Origin: Excoecaria cochinchinensis
Taxonomy: Eukaryota > Streptophyta > Magnoliopsida > Malpighiales > Euphorbiaceae
DNA length: 64,000 nucleotides
Assembly: GCA_947683425.1 (NCBI GenBank)
Contig: CANTUQ010000070.1
Span: 7,395,501-7,459,500, forward strand
Direction: 5' to 3'
Positions 37,850-50,785 of the stretch are shown piece after piece. Made by a program: the position numbers and the translations under genes. The notes under the pieces were generated by a model that was not told where the DNA came from, did not search any database, and saw only the letters and a program-made list of their open reading frames with translations. How positions within the stretch are numbered: the stretch's first letter is position 1; each line of letters starts with the position of its first letter.

Positions 37850-40800
37850 TTACCGAAACTCTGCAATCTCAAATACTCTTGCAGTTCCATCAATTGAAGC
37901 TGCAACGAGGAAATCCAAATTAGCAGTTACAGAGACAGACTGAATGGCACCGCAGCGGCCACTGAACGTTCTCACGCAATCTCCGGAGAGACAATCCCAT
38001 AATCTTACTTTCCCGTCAATACATCCTGTAGCTAAGTATCTTGACGTACCAATCCATGTCAAGCATGAAACTCCATCCTGTCAATAATTACAAACAGAAG
38101 CAAATTTTGATGCCACGGTTACACCAAATTATTAAATAAACACCAACTGTAGAGCAATTATGTTGTGCTTTTTAAGTGGAGAATTATTATCCCAGACGGA
38201 TTGTAATTTAGCTTCCTTTACTGTTGTTTCTATGGTTTATGCTCATTCATATTCCTTTGTCTAGCATTTCTTGGGCAAGCATAACCAGCTACATATATTT
38301 AGGTCCTCAATTTGGGAAATGTAACAATTTAGCCCCACCAATTCCTAATTTTGATAACAAGATATTCATTCCATGTCAGGGTCTTTTACACCTCTTGTCC
38401 AATGCCTTCTCTCTTAAATTCTTCTTCTTTTTCCTAATTTTTCAATGCAATGCAAAACAGATGTAAACCAACTACCAAATATTTGAAAAACAGAAATAAA
38501 CACAGAAAACCTCATGGTCACATGTGGAGCGAGGTGATGAATGCTGCAGATCCCAGATGATAAGCTTATGATCCATACTCCCTGTTGCAGCCCAAGGATT
38601 GCTGCCACACAAAAGATAAAAAATCAATTAAAAAGTTAAGTTGACCATTAAAAAAGCATAGTTCTTTCACGCACTACTTTTTTCTTCACCAATTTATTGC
38701 TTTCCCTCTTTGCATACTAAGAAAATCTTCAGCAAAATAACAAGCATAAAACAGCAAGAGAACGAGAATTAGATAGTCCTATGACAATTGATATGCTCAC
38801 AAAGATATACAAAGAGAAGTGGCCTCTTGTTTAGAACACAGATAATAACTTAACCAATCAAATAAAAAGAAAATCCAGAAATGATACAGTTGATGCAAAA
38901 ACCATATTCATTAAATTGCAGTAGCCGATAAAATCAGATAGTGGTGACATAAATCGCAAAGGGTTGACTCTTCCATATATGAACCAAATTCTGCCAAATA
39001 AGAGTTGGTTGAAAACTCATCAACAGCAGCTTTCCAACATAATAATCCAGAAACTTGAGAAAGCCAGCAATCAATTTCAGTTTGATTCCATGGACTTGCA
39101 AAAGGATATTCTCGTGATTAAACCGTGACCTAGGCTTGCCAATTTTTACCAATGCAAATTTATAAACTGTAAACATGCATATCAATACATCAGCATGCAT
39201 ATCGCTTTAAACACTATGGTAACCCATGGTCGGTAGGAACATAATAAGTTTCTAACTAATCATAAAGGTGCTGCTGCACAAAAAATACACATGAACATGT
39301 GCACAGACAGAGAAATTGGGAATCTACCTTGGTGCAAGAGCAACACATTCAATGGAATCTGAGTGAGAAACAAGAGAGCTAACCACCTGTGGATGGCAAC
39401 AAACAAGTCTATGAACAATAATAGATTAGGAATCATAATCCCTTCACCAAATGAAATAGTAAAAGTAAAGCAGTAATTTACTAATTTTCCCTATGTGATT
39501 TCAACAAGGAATCAACAACTAAGATCACATGTGCAGAACATTATATCCAAAGATCATGCAGAACCTTGAAAAAGCTGAAATAGATATCATCCAAATATCA
39601 ATATTAACACAGAAGAGTGTAATTCAAAAATGTTCATAAACATACAAGAACTATTCTATCCTTAGTCCATAGATGCGAAGCCAAAAGACAAAAATTAAGC
39701 CAGCGGACGTGCAATCCTAGGAATAGTTAACAACTAAACTGCAATCTGAAGATTTGAACCAAGAACAATCCCAAACCTACCTCACTGGACTCTTGTTAGA
39801 GAGATAGAACTTTTAATTAAGGAGAACCTAAGGGAATAAAGAAGTCAAAAGTCCAACCAACACACATATTCATATATCATTAAACCACTGACTCATTCTG
39901 TGATGATATTTCACCAGCAGTTCCCACCTTAAGTGATTAAAGATTTAAGGGCAATCTATTACAACAGTACTGAAAAGTAACCGTGGTTATCAAATCACTA
40001 CACACCGGCCAATTGAACTGGAAATACCATGAATCATTTATTGTTTTGGTAGTAATCTTTTTTTGCTCAATACCATTAAAAACCGTTCATATCACCAGTT
40101 AAACTGTGAATTTGTGAACTGGATCATGGGTTTGTAGGCATGCACTGTTTTCTGTTTTTATTTATTTTAAGGCCCAAAACTTTAAAAAATAATGACATTT
40201 TCTTTTTCAGAAGGCCAGTTTGTATCTCTCAAGTTTCAAATTCTATCTCCTATTCTTCATTTTTCTTAGTCTTGATAGTATAAATAATTCTTCTAAGCTC
40301 AATGTGAATACTCAATTGACAATAAGAAAAAAATATGATGATGATGATGAAACTCAACTACAAGAAATGAACCAATTACTTTTACCAATATGTGAACTAT
40401 AATTTATACATATTTTTTTGAATTGTTTTTTTAAAAAAGGGTTACAATTTTAATATGAACACTATTTAAGGATATTAGTTTTTTGAAAATTTTATCATGA
40501 AATATGTTAAAATTTATAATAAGAATTGATTTTGTCATCAACTAATTTAACCCTCCTACTACCATGCTTGCAAATCTAACCCTTGAACCTTTACATTCAC
40601 CAATTATTTGTCCGATACGTTTTGATAACCATGTTAATAACCCAAAAGAAAGACTTGAAGAGCTAAAAAGGAAGGAACACACAAGGAGTACAACCTAGAT
40701 GCTGAAGAAATTCAAGGCACTGACCAAGATAAAATGATCTTAAATATGGTAAGAAACAAACCCTCCCAGTTGTTATGTTCACAATGTGCACAGAACTGTC

Positions 40801-43800
40801 CTGTGAACCAGTAATGGCAAGAGTAGAATCTGAGCTCAGTGCCAAGCATGTCAATGCTTCAGTGTGATAAGGATGACCTACACAGCAGAAACATAACAGT
40901 CCGAAATGAGAAACAAATTCCCAAAGAAAATAAATATATAAAGAACTAAAGAAAAATATTCTATTTCAAAAATCAACAGAATTATTCCAAAAGGAAAACA
41001 TATTAAGGTAAAAAGCTTCAAAACCAAGAAACAATTGGTGAAAACATAGTTAAGTTTAAAGACAATGTTTACCTTTATCGACCTTCATATAACATATACA
41101 TATCATACACAAAATTGGAGAAGGCAATGCAAATTAATGGCACAATGTGGACGAAAGAAGACTGGCCCAGATTTTAGTTAACTGTAAAATCTCCCCAAAA
41201 CACAAGAGAAAGTGAGGTAACTTTGGGATGCAAAAACAATCCAAAACCAAAGCTCTTTCCACCAAAATTCAGATCATTTTGATCGGCTGCAATTCTTTTC
41301 TTATTTTTCCATCTAAGCAACCAAATTTACTCTGATAATTAAGTTGGCCTTGAGTTACAAGGTTAGTTGTTATCAGGCTTCCCCATGGCCTAACTCAATA
41401 GAGGACAACAGCCAACTAAAGGCAAAATAAACTTAAACTTTGAAGTAGTTAGACTGGAAAATATAACTAAGAAAGCAAGAAACAACAGAATAAAATCAAT
41501 TAAAATGAATATGGCAGCATATCATATCAGTAACAATCTTTTACTGGGAACATTTAATTTTTAGCAGCAAAGGGTGTTTAAATCTCACTGTATTCAAGCA
41601 AGTTTACAAGCTATAGAAACACAAAATGAGCATGCTGTTGGCATAGCTCTAGCATATCAACCTCAGTCCACAATTAGAAGCCTTTCTGAACTTTCCATAT
41701 TCTAATCTAAACAAACCAACAGGAAGTTAAAACTTTAACTTGGAATTGAAGGAAATGAACCACAAAGGATCTTTAAAGAAAGAAGAATAAAAAAATAATG
41801 TAACTAACTTAAAAAAAAAAAAATCATAACAGCTGTAAATCAAACAAAGCAATTTAAGATCAGGTTTACTTGACTCTTAAAATTCTTAATTGAATTTATT
41901 TACTAACTAATGATCCTAGCACAACAAAACCTTATAATAACTGCATTGTTCCAAGAAAACCAACTAAACTCCAACAACCTGAGCCCAATTTGAAATATTT
42001 ATGAAACAGTAACAGAAATAATAAGTAGTACTTGTTAGAAACAGATTTCCAAGATGTAGATAAACCAGTTTAGGATAATCTTGTCACGGGATTTCAGGTG
42101 GAAAATAGGCTGAAAATCAAAATCTTAGAAGTTTCAGCTATGATTTTACGAAAAGTTGAGCAGGAAAGCTAGGCACATGGCTATTGCCAATATGACATCG
42201 ACATCAGAAATTGGTTTTCATGGAAGTTTCCTCCTAAAGTCAGCAAAAAAATTCCCAACTTAAACATCAAATGCACCAAGGAGATGAATTTCAACCATTC
42301 TTTCCATTTTATGAGGAAGCACAGCCCCACCTAAAATATTAGGATTTGGATCCTTTAAGACTCATATTATGTTCTGGACCTTGCACCTTTCACCCAGTTA
42401 TTGGCAAGTAGCATCCAGCAGCAAAGTCAAGCTGCAAGTGTTATTCCCCTTCTTGCACAAATGTAATTCCCATTGGAAAATTTGCAAGGCATTTAGCGAG
42501 GACATGTGAAATCATCAATTTGATTTAAAACTTTGAATTTTCCATTTCAACATTCTTTACATTTTTTTTCTGGATAGATTAAGGCATCTACCTAAAAGGT
42601 AGACCTTCAGGGGGTAAAAACAGAAGATTTCAAACTCAGATTTGATAATAAGGAGATGTCTTTAAGGTGAACAGCATTTTATTTCAAAGCTTGATTTGTT
42701 CCTGTAGGCTTTGTTTCTTTTTAAAATTCAAATACGTAAATTCAAAAGAGAAAATAATGAACTGGATCAAGATATTACCTCTAACAATATGAATATTTTC
42801 TCCACTCCTTGGATTCCATATTCTCAAGGTTGCATCATTAGAACCAGTGCAGATAGTTTTGCCTTGAGCAAGCATGAATGTCATATATATAAGAGAGGAA
42901 TGCATCAAATTTGAGCTGAAAAGAAAATGCAGCCAAAATAACAACAACAGATCACCAAAAGAACGTAGTTCCATACCATCAGGGGTAAAATCACCACAAG
43001 ACACACTGCCACCGTGTCCAGAGAACATATTAAGAAAGACACCTTTATCAGCATTCCACATCCAGGCATTAGAGTCCTCAGAACCAGCCAAGACCAGATG
43101 TCCTCTTGGATGCCATCTGACCCACTGAGAAAACAGTATAGTTGATACCTAATATAAGAATAAAAAATTTGAGAAGGCTAAATTCCACTAACAAAAGTTC
43201 ACATGATCACCTCAATTCCCCCTCCAGGATTGTCAAATTCATATTTCAAGGATCCAGATGAAGCATCCCAAATTCGAACAAGTCCATCCAACCCCGCGGA
43301 CGCAAGTAGCAGCCCATCATTACTAAAGGCTACACTAGATACAGAATCATTGTGACCTGTAAAAAAAATTCCCAAAACGTTTGGTTGAATAACACCAAGG
43401 AACAAAGAGGAGCAGAACCTAGCTTCAGCTTAATTAACAAGTATTCATGATCATTAAAATAGCAATGGACAAAATGACAAAACCTTGGAGCTCAGAAGCC
43501 CAATCTCCTTGACCGATCTTCCAAAGAAACCCTTTGTCATCCCCACCCCCAGTTGCCACTAGTTGAGGATCAGTTGGACTGCAGGCAACAGTATAGAGCT
43601 CACCTGTGCAGGAAAAGGAACTGATGACTTTCACTTACAGCATAATGAACACTGATAATTTGAAGCTACAAATATACCATTTCAATTTGAGAAAGTTTAC
43701 AAAAATATATATAATCTCAAATGCTTAAAAACTGGTTGCTCATTCTACGATCTTAACATCAGACGCCTTGACACACAGAAAAAAACAAGACAATATAGGA

Positions 43801-44464
43801 GTGAAATGAGATACAAAACTACAGCTCAAGCGAAGCTACTCCATTGGATGTTATGTTCTGATCCTTAAACTAGATCATACCACACACACTTTTTTTTTTT
43901 TTTTTTAACTTTCAATGCTGCAGTCACTTCCATTTGACTGCCTAAAACATTTTAACAAAATTATTCATCTTTAAAAATCGAATATTAATCTATAATAATA
44001 AACTTAATTTACTGCAGAAAACATATGCAGCGAAGAAATGGAAATTATTCAACGGAACAAAAAAAATAAAAAATTATACGAACTTACCAGTATGACCAGT
44101 GAATATGTGCACCGAATCATCAATTCCATCTGCAAATGCCAAAAAGAAAAAAAGAATAATATTATCATTATTTAATTAGATAACCCAAATAATACAAAAT
44201 ACTGAAATTGAAATGGAAAAAACTGCAGACCATCAGTTTCGCCATCAGAGCCAGTATCATCATCGGCATCAGGAAGATCTATGTGGAGAAAAAGCATACA
44301 TGCGATTATAAAATGGTTAAAAAAAAAATGGATGTATAATTAGTAGTAAAGAGAAAAAGAGGACCCTCTTCATCGATTGTAACTTCGTCGACGATATCAG
44401 ATTCGTCGATAAAGACCTCTCCTTGATCATCATCGTCTACGTGGCCTGAATCTGTATTTCTCAT
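37850..44464 (-). CDS. WD40-repeat protein, AAMP/Sqt1-like
   Basis: Eleven exons on the minus strand: 44464-44365, 44278-44231, 44129-44088, 43603-43484, 43356-43211, 43124-42977, 42862-42779, 40877-40762, 39386-39328, 38601-38511, 38077-37850. They sum to 1,182 bases (393 residues plus stop), and every junction keeps phase. The N-terminus is acidic (DDDDQGEVFIDESDIVDEV, then LPDADDDTGSDGE). WD40 repeats follow, with GH and WD-type pairs such as GHNDSVSSVAF..VRIWD, GHGGSVSCGDF..LRIWN, SHSDSIECVAL..LIIWD and LTWIGTSRYLATG..VRLWD. It matches plant homologues (At1g71840 type) of animal AAMP and yeast Sqt1, a chaperone for ribosomal protein uL16. The cellular role in plants is inferred from that family. 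The 1.9-kb intron 7 (40878-42778) is the longest. Confidence 0.93.
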
Positions 44465-46400
44465 AGCTTTTCCACAGGGGTTTATTCAGGGTTTTTGATT
44501 TTTCGTATAATTATTTTTAGGGATGGGCATTCGCGGTTAGCAGCTCCGTTACCGAGTGTATTGCCAACCTATTAAAAAAAAAATCAATTTTAAAAATTAT
44601 TAACCATAAATTTATTTAGCCGTTGGTTTCTGTTGATTGGCTTATTGATTTCAATCTTTTACTGTTCTATTAATCATAATTTTTAAGAATATAAGCAGAA
44701 ATAAAATTAGGGTTAAATGTTATTTTTTTAGGCTATTAAACCTTTTAAATTAGTTTAAAAAATACTACTAAACTTTTTTTTTTGGGTTGTTTACAATTAA
44801 AATTTAAAAAAAAAATTGCCACTATATTTTTTAAAATAGATAATTTTTAGTACCATTTAATTTATTAAAAAATATATTTTTTATTTTAAAAGTGCAGAAT
44901 ATACAACATTATTTGATTGATAGATAATGGCATTTTCTTCCTTTTTTGAAACTTCAATGGCAAAAAAAATTGAAAAAAAGTTTAATAACATTTTCTAATC
45001 GATTTGAAAAATTTAAAGGCAAAAAATGATCTTAACCAATAAAATTATTGAGATCTACAATTCAAAATACAAAATAAAATATATTAATTTAATAAAGAGT
45101 TAATTAAAAAAATTTCCGACATTTTACTTATTTTTCAATTCAATTCCAACGTTTAATTTTTTTATTAATTAGACACTAATGTTTTGATACTCCTTAAATT
45201 AAGGGATTCTGTTAACTTTTCATTAAAACTAAAAGAAATTCTAGTTTTTTATTAAAAAATTATTTTAAAAAGTTTTATTAGTTATTAATATAACTAAATT
45301 TTAATAATAAGTTTTTATTAATTTTAATAATTAAATTTGGACTCTTTCTTTATATTTACTACTTTTATTATCTAAATATAAAATAAATTATTATTAATTT
45401 GAGATAATATTAATTACTAGATAAAAAAAGATTTTTCTAATTATAATCATGTTTGAGTAGAATTAAATAATTTTTATTTTTGAATATAATTTTTTTTACA
45501 ACCAAACAAATTAAATTAAGAACAAAATTACCGAAGATTTTAAAAATATATTGAATACCCAAATACATAATGAAATATGAAATATTTTGTGCATAAAAGA
45601 AATAATAAATTAAGTGATAGAACTAATGATAATTTAAAGAAAAAATTGATTTTAATTAAAGAATAATAAAACTTCAGTATTTTTAATTATAATTTTATTT
45701 TTTATTTTATATTTTTCGCTAGGTAAAAATTGTTTGAAAGAAATAAGTAAATTTATCCATAAATTATTAAAGGAATTTTTTTTTTTATCTTTTTCAAGTT
45801 TTAAGAAAATGATTATTTCTATTTATTTTTAATATAATTGTCTTCAATAATTATTAGCAACATTCATTAATTATTAGTAGCACACTATAAAAATATAATG
45901 TTAAAAAAGATTTAAAAAATTTTACTTTTTTGTGACATTTTTTAAAAGATATTACATATATATTTAGATAAAGTAATAAAAAAAGTGTTTCAATTAAATT
46001 ATTAAAATTAATAAAAATTTACTATTAATGTTTAGCTATATCATTAACTAAATAAAAAATTCATAAAATTAATTTTTTATCGAAAACTCGAATTTCCATT
46101 AGTTATAATGAAAAAATTAACAGAATTTATCGATTAAAAAATACCAAAATTTCAATTAATAAAAAAATAAAAAAATGTTAGAATGTTTTTATCATTAACC
46201 TTATATTTATACCATCTATATATCATTTATATTTTTTAAAATTAAAAAGTAATTTTTTTTTCTTTTTTTTTTTAAGGAGAAGAAAGTAATATTTTAGAAA
46301 GATGAGAAAAATGAGATACAATTTAAAAAAAAAAAATAAACAAAAATAGTATTAGAAAATGAGATACGTAATTTTTTAAAAATTAATTCGCGTAAAATAT
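44465..46400. other. Spacer between divergent genes
   Basis: Very AT-rich sequence between the WD40 gene (minus) and the DWNN/RING gene (plus), starting with the leader of the former (AAACCCTGAATAAACCCC on the minus strand at about 44478-44496). No coding or repeat unit identified. Confidence 0.5.
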
Positions 46401-46557
46401 TGGGCCGAACTATATGTCGAAACTGAGCCCAGCCCATGCTGCTCACAATCTAAATACGCGCTGACGCACATTTACGCGTAAGGTAACCCTGGCGCTTTCT
46501 TTATTTCTTATTCCTATCTGGAATAGGATTGTCGGTGCAATAATTCTATAAATAAAT
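46401..46557 (+). promoter_or_regulatory. Promoter of the DWNN/RING gene: site II motifs and TATA box
   Basis: TGGGCC at 46401-46406 and two overlapping AGCCCA at 46426-46431 and 46431-46436 are site II-type elements. A TATA box, CTATAAATAAAT, lies at 46546-46557. The order and spacing fit a transcription start near 46580-46590. Inferred from sequence. Confidence 0.5.
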
Positions 46558-46964
46558 CTAACAAGCACAGGCTTAGTTTCCTTATCAAGTTCCGCTTCAA
46601 TCTACACTAATCGACTACTCTCTAGGATTTGCCGCTTTTGAATTGCGGAAAGCTCTCCGATCGGCGATACCACAAAGCTTTCTCTTTTCTTTGTTTCGAT
46701 TGTTCGATAAATCTTCCGAAGCATTCTGTTGGTTGGGGAAAATCTCTGCGAATTAGGGTTTCGATTTTTCTCTCGCGATTCGGCTTCTGTGAATTAGGGA
46801 TTCTCTGCCGGCCTCTGTCCAACTTCATTGTCGGTGTTTTCTGTAATCAGTCTTTTGCTTTTTGTAATCAATTTTGTTACTGTATAGCATTCTGAAACTC
46901 TTGTACTCTGTATTATTCTTTTATTTTCAGGAATTGATTTTGTACTCGCTGTATTCAATCTTCG

Positions 46965-48623
46965 ATGGCTATATATTTTAAATTCAAGAGTGCAAAAACT
47001 TATAATTCCGTATCTGTGAATGGTCCTTCTATATCAGTTGCATCTTTGAAAAGAAAAATAATCGAGTTGATTTACAAAAGTAAGAAGAAGGCTGATTCAA
47101 ATGGGTTATGTATGGGTACTGATTTTGACATTCTGATCATAAATGCCCACACTAACGATCATTATGATGATGACGATATGTTGATTCCAATTCAAACTAG
47201 GGTTTTGATTCAAAGGGTTCCTGGAACCCGGCGACATAAACCCATCGACACTACAGCAATTGTCGTACCAGGTCGTAATGTTCCCACAAGTTCTTCTAGT
47301 TTTGTTACTAGTTCTAACTCCAGTTCTGTTTCTGTTGCTTCTAATGCTTCTGTGCTTACTAGTATTACAAATTGTGGTGAGGAGAAGGGGTATGTTTCTG
47401 AATATGATGATTTGTTTGGTGATGACATCTACTTGAATGTGAAGCCAATCCCATCTAGCAGTGCAATTGAAGGCGTGAATTTGAAGCCATTCTCGTCTAG
47501 TAGGCAAATTGATGGCTTTAATGCGAAATTGACCCAGTCTAGCAACCTCGGAGTTGATGATGAGGACAAAAAGATTCAGGCTTTAGTCAATACTCCAGCA
47601 TTGGACTGGCAGCTTCAGGGTTCTAATGGTGCTAATAGTATACATTTTCCAAGAATGGACAAGAGGTTACCTCCAGAGGGGTATATATGCCACAGATGCC
47701 AGTTGCCAGGGCATTTTATTCAGCACTGCCCAACAAATGGCAATCCAGATTATGACTTTAAGAAAGTGAGACCTCCTACTGGTATTCCCAAGTCTATGCT
47801 GATGGCTAATCCAGATGGTTCTGCTGTTGTGCAAGCTAATGATGCTTCTTTTGACAAGCAAATGGAAGGACTAAATTCAAATAAATTGGGTTCCGCCAAT
47901 GATTTTCCACCAGAACTTCTCTGCCCTCTGTGCAAGCATGTGATGAAATCTGCTGTTTTGACTAGTAAATGCTGTTTCAGTAGCTTTTGTGACAAATGCA
48001 TGAGGGATCATCTACTTGCCTCTAATTTGAAGTGTGTTTGTGGAGCAGTTGATATGCTTACAGACTTCCTTATTCCAAACCTGACGGTTAGGAATACCAT
48101 CAATAGCCTACTGGAATCTGGCTCTGGTAATAGCAGCATGGGTGACAATGCAAAAACCAACTCCTTTAAAGTTAATGATATGGAATCAGCTCGTGTTTCA
48201 CGACTTCAGACATCCTCAACATTGATATCTGCTGCATCATGTGATAAAAAGAGGAAGCCTGTTGATGCTCGTGAACTCAGGCCTAATGACGTAACTGAAG
48301 CAACTAGTGGGTTCACAGTAAAGAAGGAACCAGCAGCAGCCACCAGTTTTGAAGCAGCTGAGTCAGAAGTAGAGAAGCGAAAGGTAGTTTCTGATGAGAT
48401 GGGCAAGAAAAAGAAAAAGAGGAAAATTTCTAGGGATGTAGAGGCAGAGAACTATGTGGTGCCTTATGGGTATTATCCCTTCAATCCTTATTGGGGTAAT
48501 ATGCAGATAGGAATTGAAGGATATGGTAATCCTTATTATGGTGTTGGAATGAGTTATGGATTGGACCCCTTTGGCATGCCTTTTAATGGTTCTATGCCCC
48601 AAAACAATTTCAGCTCACGGTGA
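46965..48623 (+). CDS. DWNN-zinc knuckle-RING protein, RBBP6/PQT3-like E3 ubiquitin ligase, short form
   Basis: A 552-residue single-exon frame. An acceptor (TTATTTTCAG) at 46921-46930 shows a 5' UTR intron just before the ATG. Residues 3-84 form the ubiquitin-like DWNN domain (IYFKFKSAKTYNSVSVNG..SVASLKRKI..LIPIQTRVLIQRVPG). Residues 242-255 are a CCHC knuckle, CHRCQLPGHFIQHC. Residues 320-359 are a RING/U-box-like domain, starting CPLC and including CCFSSFCDKC and CVCG. A basic stretch (GKKKKKRKIS) near residue 478 is a likely nuclear signal. The tail is rich in Tyr, Gly, Pro and Met. Arabidopsis relatives (PQT3, At4g17410 type) are E3 ligases that turn over stress regulators. This protein is shorter than typical PQT3-like members, mainly between RING and tail. 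Confidence 0.9.
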   Translation: MAIYFKFKSAKTYNSVSVNGPSISVASLKRKIIELIYKSKKKADSNGLCMGTDFDILIINAHTNDHYDDDDMLIPIQTRVLIQRVPGTRRHKPIDTTAIVVPGRNVPTSSSSFVTSSNSSSVSVASNASVLTSITNCGEEKGYVSEYDDLFGDDIYLNVKPIPSSSAIEGVNLKPFSSSRQIDGFNAKLTQSSNLGVDDEDKKIQALVNTPALDWQLQGSNGANSIHFPRMDKRLPPEGYICHRCQLPGHFIQHCPTNGNPDYDFKKVRPPTGIPKSMLMANPDGSAVVQANDASFDKQMEGLNSNKLGSANDFPPELLCPLCKHVMKSAVLTSKCCFSSFCDKCMRDHLLASNLKCVCGAVDMLTDFLIPNLTVRNTINSLLESGSGNSSMGDNAKTNSFKVNDMESARVSRLQTSSTLISAASCDKKRKPVDARELRPNDVTEATSGFTVKKEPAAATSFEAAESEVEKRKVVSDEMGKKKKKRKISRDVEAENYVVPYGYYPFNPYWGNMQIGIEGYGNPYYGVGMSYGLDPFGMPFNGSMPQNNFSSR

Positions 48624-49871
48624 AGGACAACCAGAAAGAGAGCAGAGTTTTAGCAGCAATTTTTTTTTTAGGATATTTGTTATTATCTCTATTATGTGAA
48701 GATAACCAAATTTAATTTTGGTACAATGATAACCTCAATCGGTTTATTTTCTCTTGTAATTACTGTTTTAAAATCTTAATGAAATTCTTAACTTTTTCTC
48801 TCAGAAGTTCTTGCATAAGTTCTTGTTGTTCTCTCAAGTCTCAACGTAAACTGGTAAAAAGGCCGCTTCAGCAAAGAATTGAAAAGCATTGATGCACTGT
48901 AATTTAATATCTCTGGCTATTGTTTGGAAGTGAATAAAACATTATGGTAAAGGAAAATGATCAGGAAGTAAAAAATATGAAACTCTGTACGAATTTAATA
49001 TGAAATTGCAAATAAGTTAGAGATATTTTTTCAATATGCATCTTATTGTATAGTTTAAAATTTTATTTGCACATTATAGATATACTTTACGATTTATTTA
49101 ATGAAAATTTTAATTTGCATTAAAAAAAATTAATAAATATATTAATAGTTACCTGAAGTTTAAATGTTATTGAAGTATTTAAACATGTTAGGATATTATT
49201 AGGGTAAATAGTAACGAATTTTCGAGCAAATATGGAGGGTAAAGATATGTTTAATCGAATTTAAATATTATCAAATTTAATTCGATTCAGGTTCGGATAT
49301 TATTTATTTGTATCATACCAATTACTATCCCTTTCTATATCAATTTATTATTTAGATTTTTTTTTTATAGAGGGAAAGGAAAAGCGAATGTTGGAACTGG
49401 ATATCTTTTAGTAGATTGAAACCAGTATTTATCATATAATAAAACATAAAAACACCCATAGTTGGCAACAAAATTTTAATTACACACCTCAATTTTATGA
49501 ATAACTTTTTATGTACTTCAAGTTTAGCAAAAATAACCTATTGCATACCTGAATTTGACAATGTGCATACATTAATACCTAATGATGATAAAAATTTACC
49601 TATTACCTCTTCAATTTTTTTGTACGTGCATTTTCTTTATTACACTTAGGAATTATTAAGTACATTTTTTTTATCAAGATCACATGAATTTAAAAAATAA
49701 AATGCACATGCCAAAAGAAGTTAGGGGTAATAGCTATATATTTTTTCAATATCAAATGGTAATGAATGCACATTGTCTAATTCAGGTGGGTAATAAATTA
49801 TTTTCCTAATTTCAAGTGTATAAAACTCTATTTATAAAGTTGAGATGTGTAACTAAAATTTTTTACCAAGT
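48624..49871. other. Spacer, no gene seen
   Basis: It begins with the 3' UTR of the DWNN/RING gene. The rest is AT-rich with stops in all frames. Confidence 0.5.
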
Positions 49872-49879
49872 ATAGATGT

Positions 49880-50777
49880 TACGAGTGTACAAAATCCGAC
49901 CCGAAAAACCCGAATAAACTGACCCGAAATATCCATTCGGCTAGAGTTATTCGGATTATATGGGTCGGGTCGGGTCGGTTATGAATATATCTGATATTCC
50001 GGATCGGATCGGTTAAAATATTGCCCAACCCGAACCCGACCGACATACTATAAATACTATATTTTTTTGTTTTTACCCATACCCATCTTTGGCTCTCTCT
50101 CTCTCATGCTCTCCTTCTCTCTTTTTACTTCTCAAGCATATCGATCTCAAGCAAATCTCTTTCTCTCGAGCAAATCTCTCTCCCTGTGTGAACCAAATCT
50201 CTCTTTCAATCGATCGAGATTAATCTACTAGCAGATCTCTCTCTTGACATCCATCTCCGTCGCATGCTTGTTCCAGCATTCTCCTACCTGCGAGAAGCAG
50301 AGAGACAAGCCAATCTCAATTTTCTTTCTTTTTTTTTTTGCCAGAAATCTGGATTTCGCCGCGTCTCGCCGTTCAGCAGCGAAAAGTAGAGTGACAAACA
50401 AGATGATCTTGATTTGTTTTCTTCTTTTTTTTTTTTTGAGATCTGTTTTTGCCTCAATTTATGATATTTTGCTTGATGATGCCCTTGACTTGTGATTTTT
50501 TTTTATCCTTGTTGGTGGGTGTTGGGATGGCATAGATTTCTTTTTTGGCATTAAATCCGTGTTATGTGTTGGATGTTAATGGTGGGATAAATTCTAATTT
50601 TTTTTCTTAGTATTGAATATGTGTTGGATGTGAATGGTTTCTAAATTTCGGATTGATCGAGTTTTTCGGTTCGGGCTCCTATTAATAGTTAGGGTCGGTT
50701 TAGGGTGGAATTTTATGCATATTTCAGGAGTCGGATTAGGTTCGGGTTGACCCTAACCCGTCCGATTCACACTCCTA
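49880..50777 (+). mobile_element. Non-autonomous hAT-like element with 8-bp target duplication
   Basis: 898 bp. It starts TACGAGTGTACAAAATCCG and ends in CACTCCTA, whose reverse complement TAGGAGTGTGAATCGG is the other terminal inverted repeat. ATAGATGT occurs directly before (49872-49879) and after (50778-50785) the element, the 8-bp duplication expected of hAT transposition. Subterminal regions repeat GGGTCGGGTCGG-type words. The middle is a C/T-rich leader-like block plus weak open frames without a transposase. It resembles the larger hAT relic at 31262-32940. Confidence 0.85.
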
Positions 50778-50785
50778 ATAGATGT

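Noticed and set aside
46629..46895. An 88-codon frame before the DWNN/RING gene
   Set aside because: The start is TTG and it falls in the predicted 5' UTR exon and intron; no family match.
50244..50495. An 83-codon frame in the hAT element
   Set aside because: It is made of a C/T-rich leader-like block in a non-autonomous element, with no transposase similarity.
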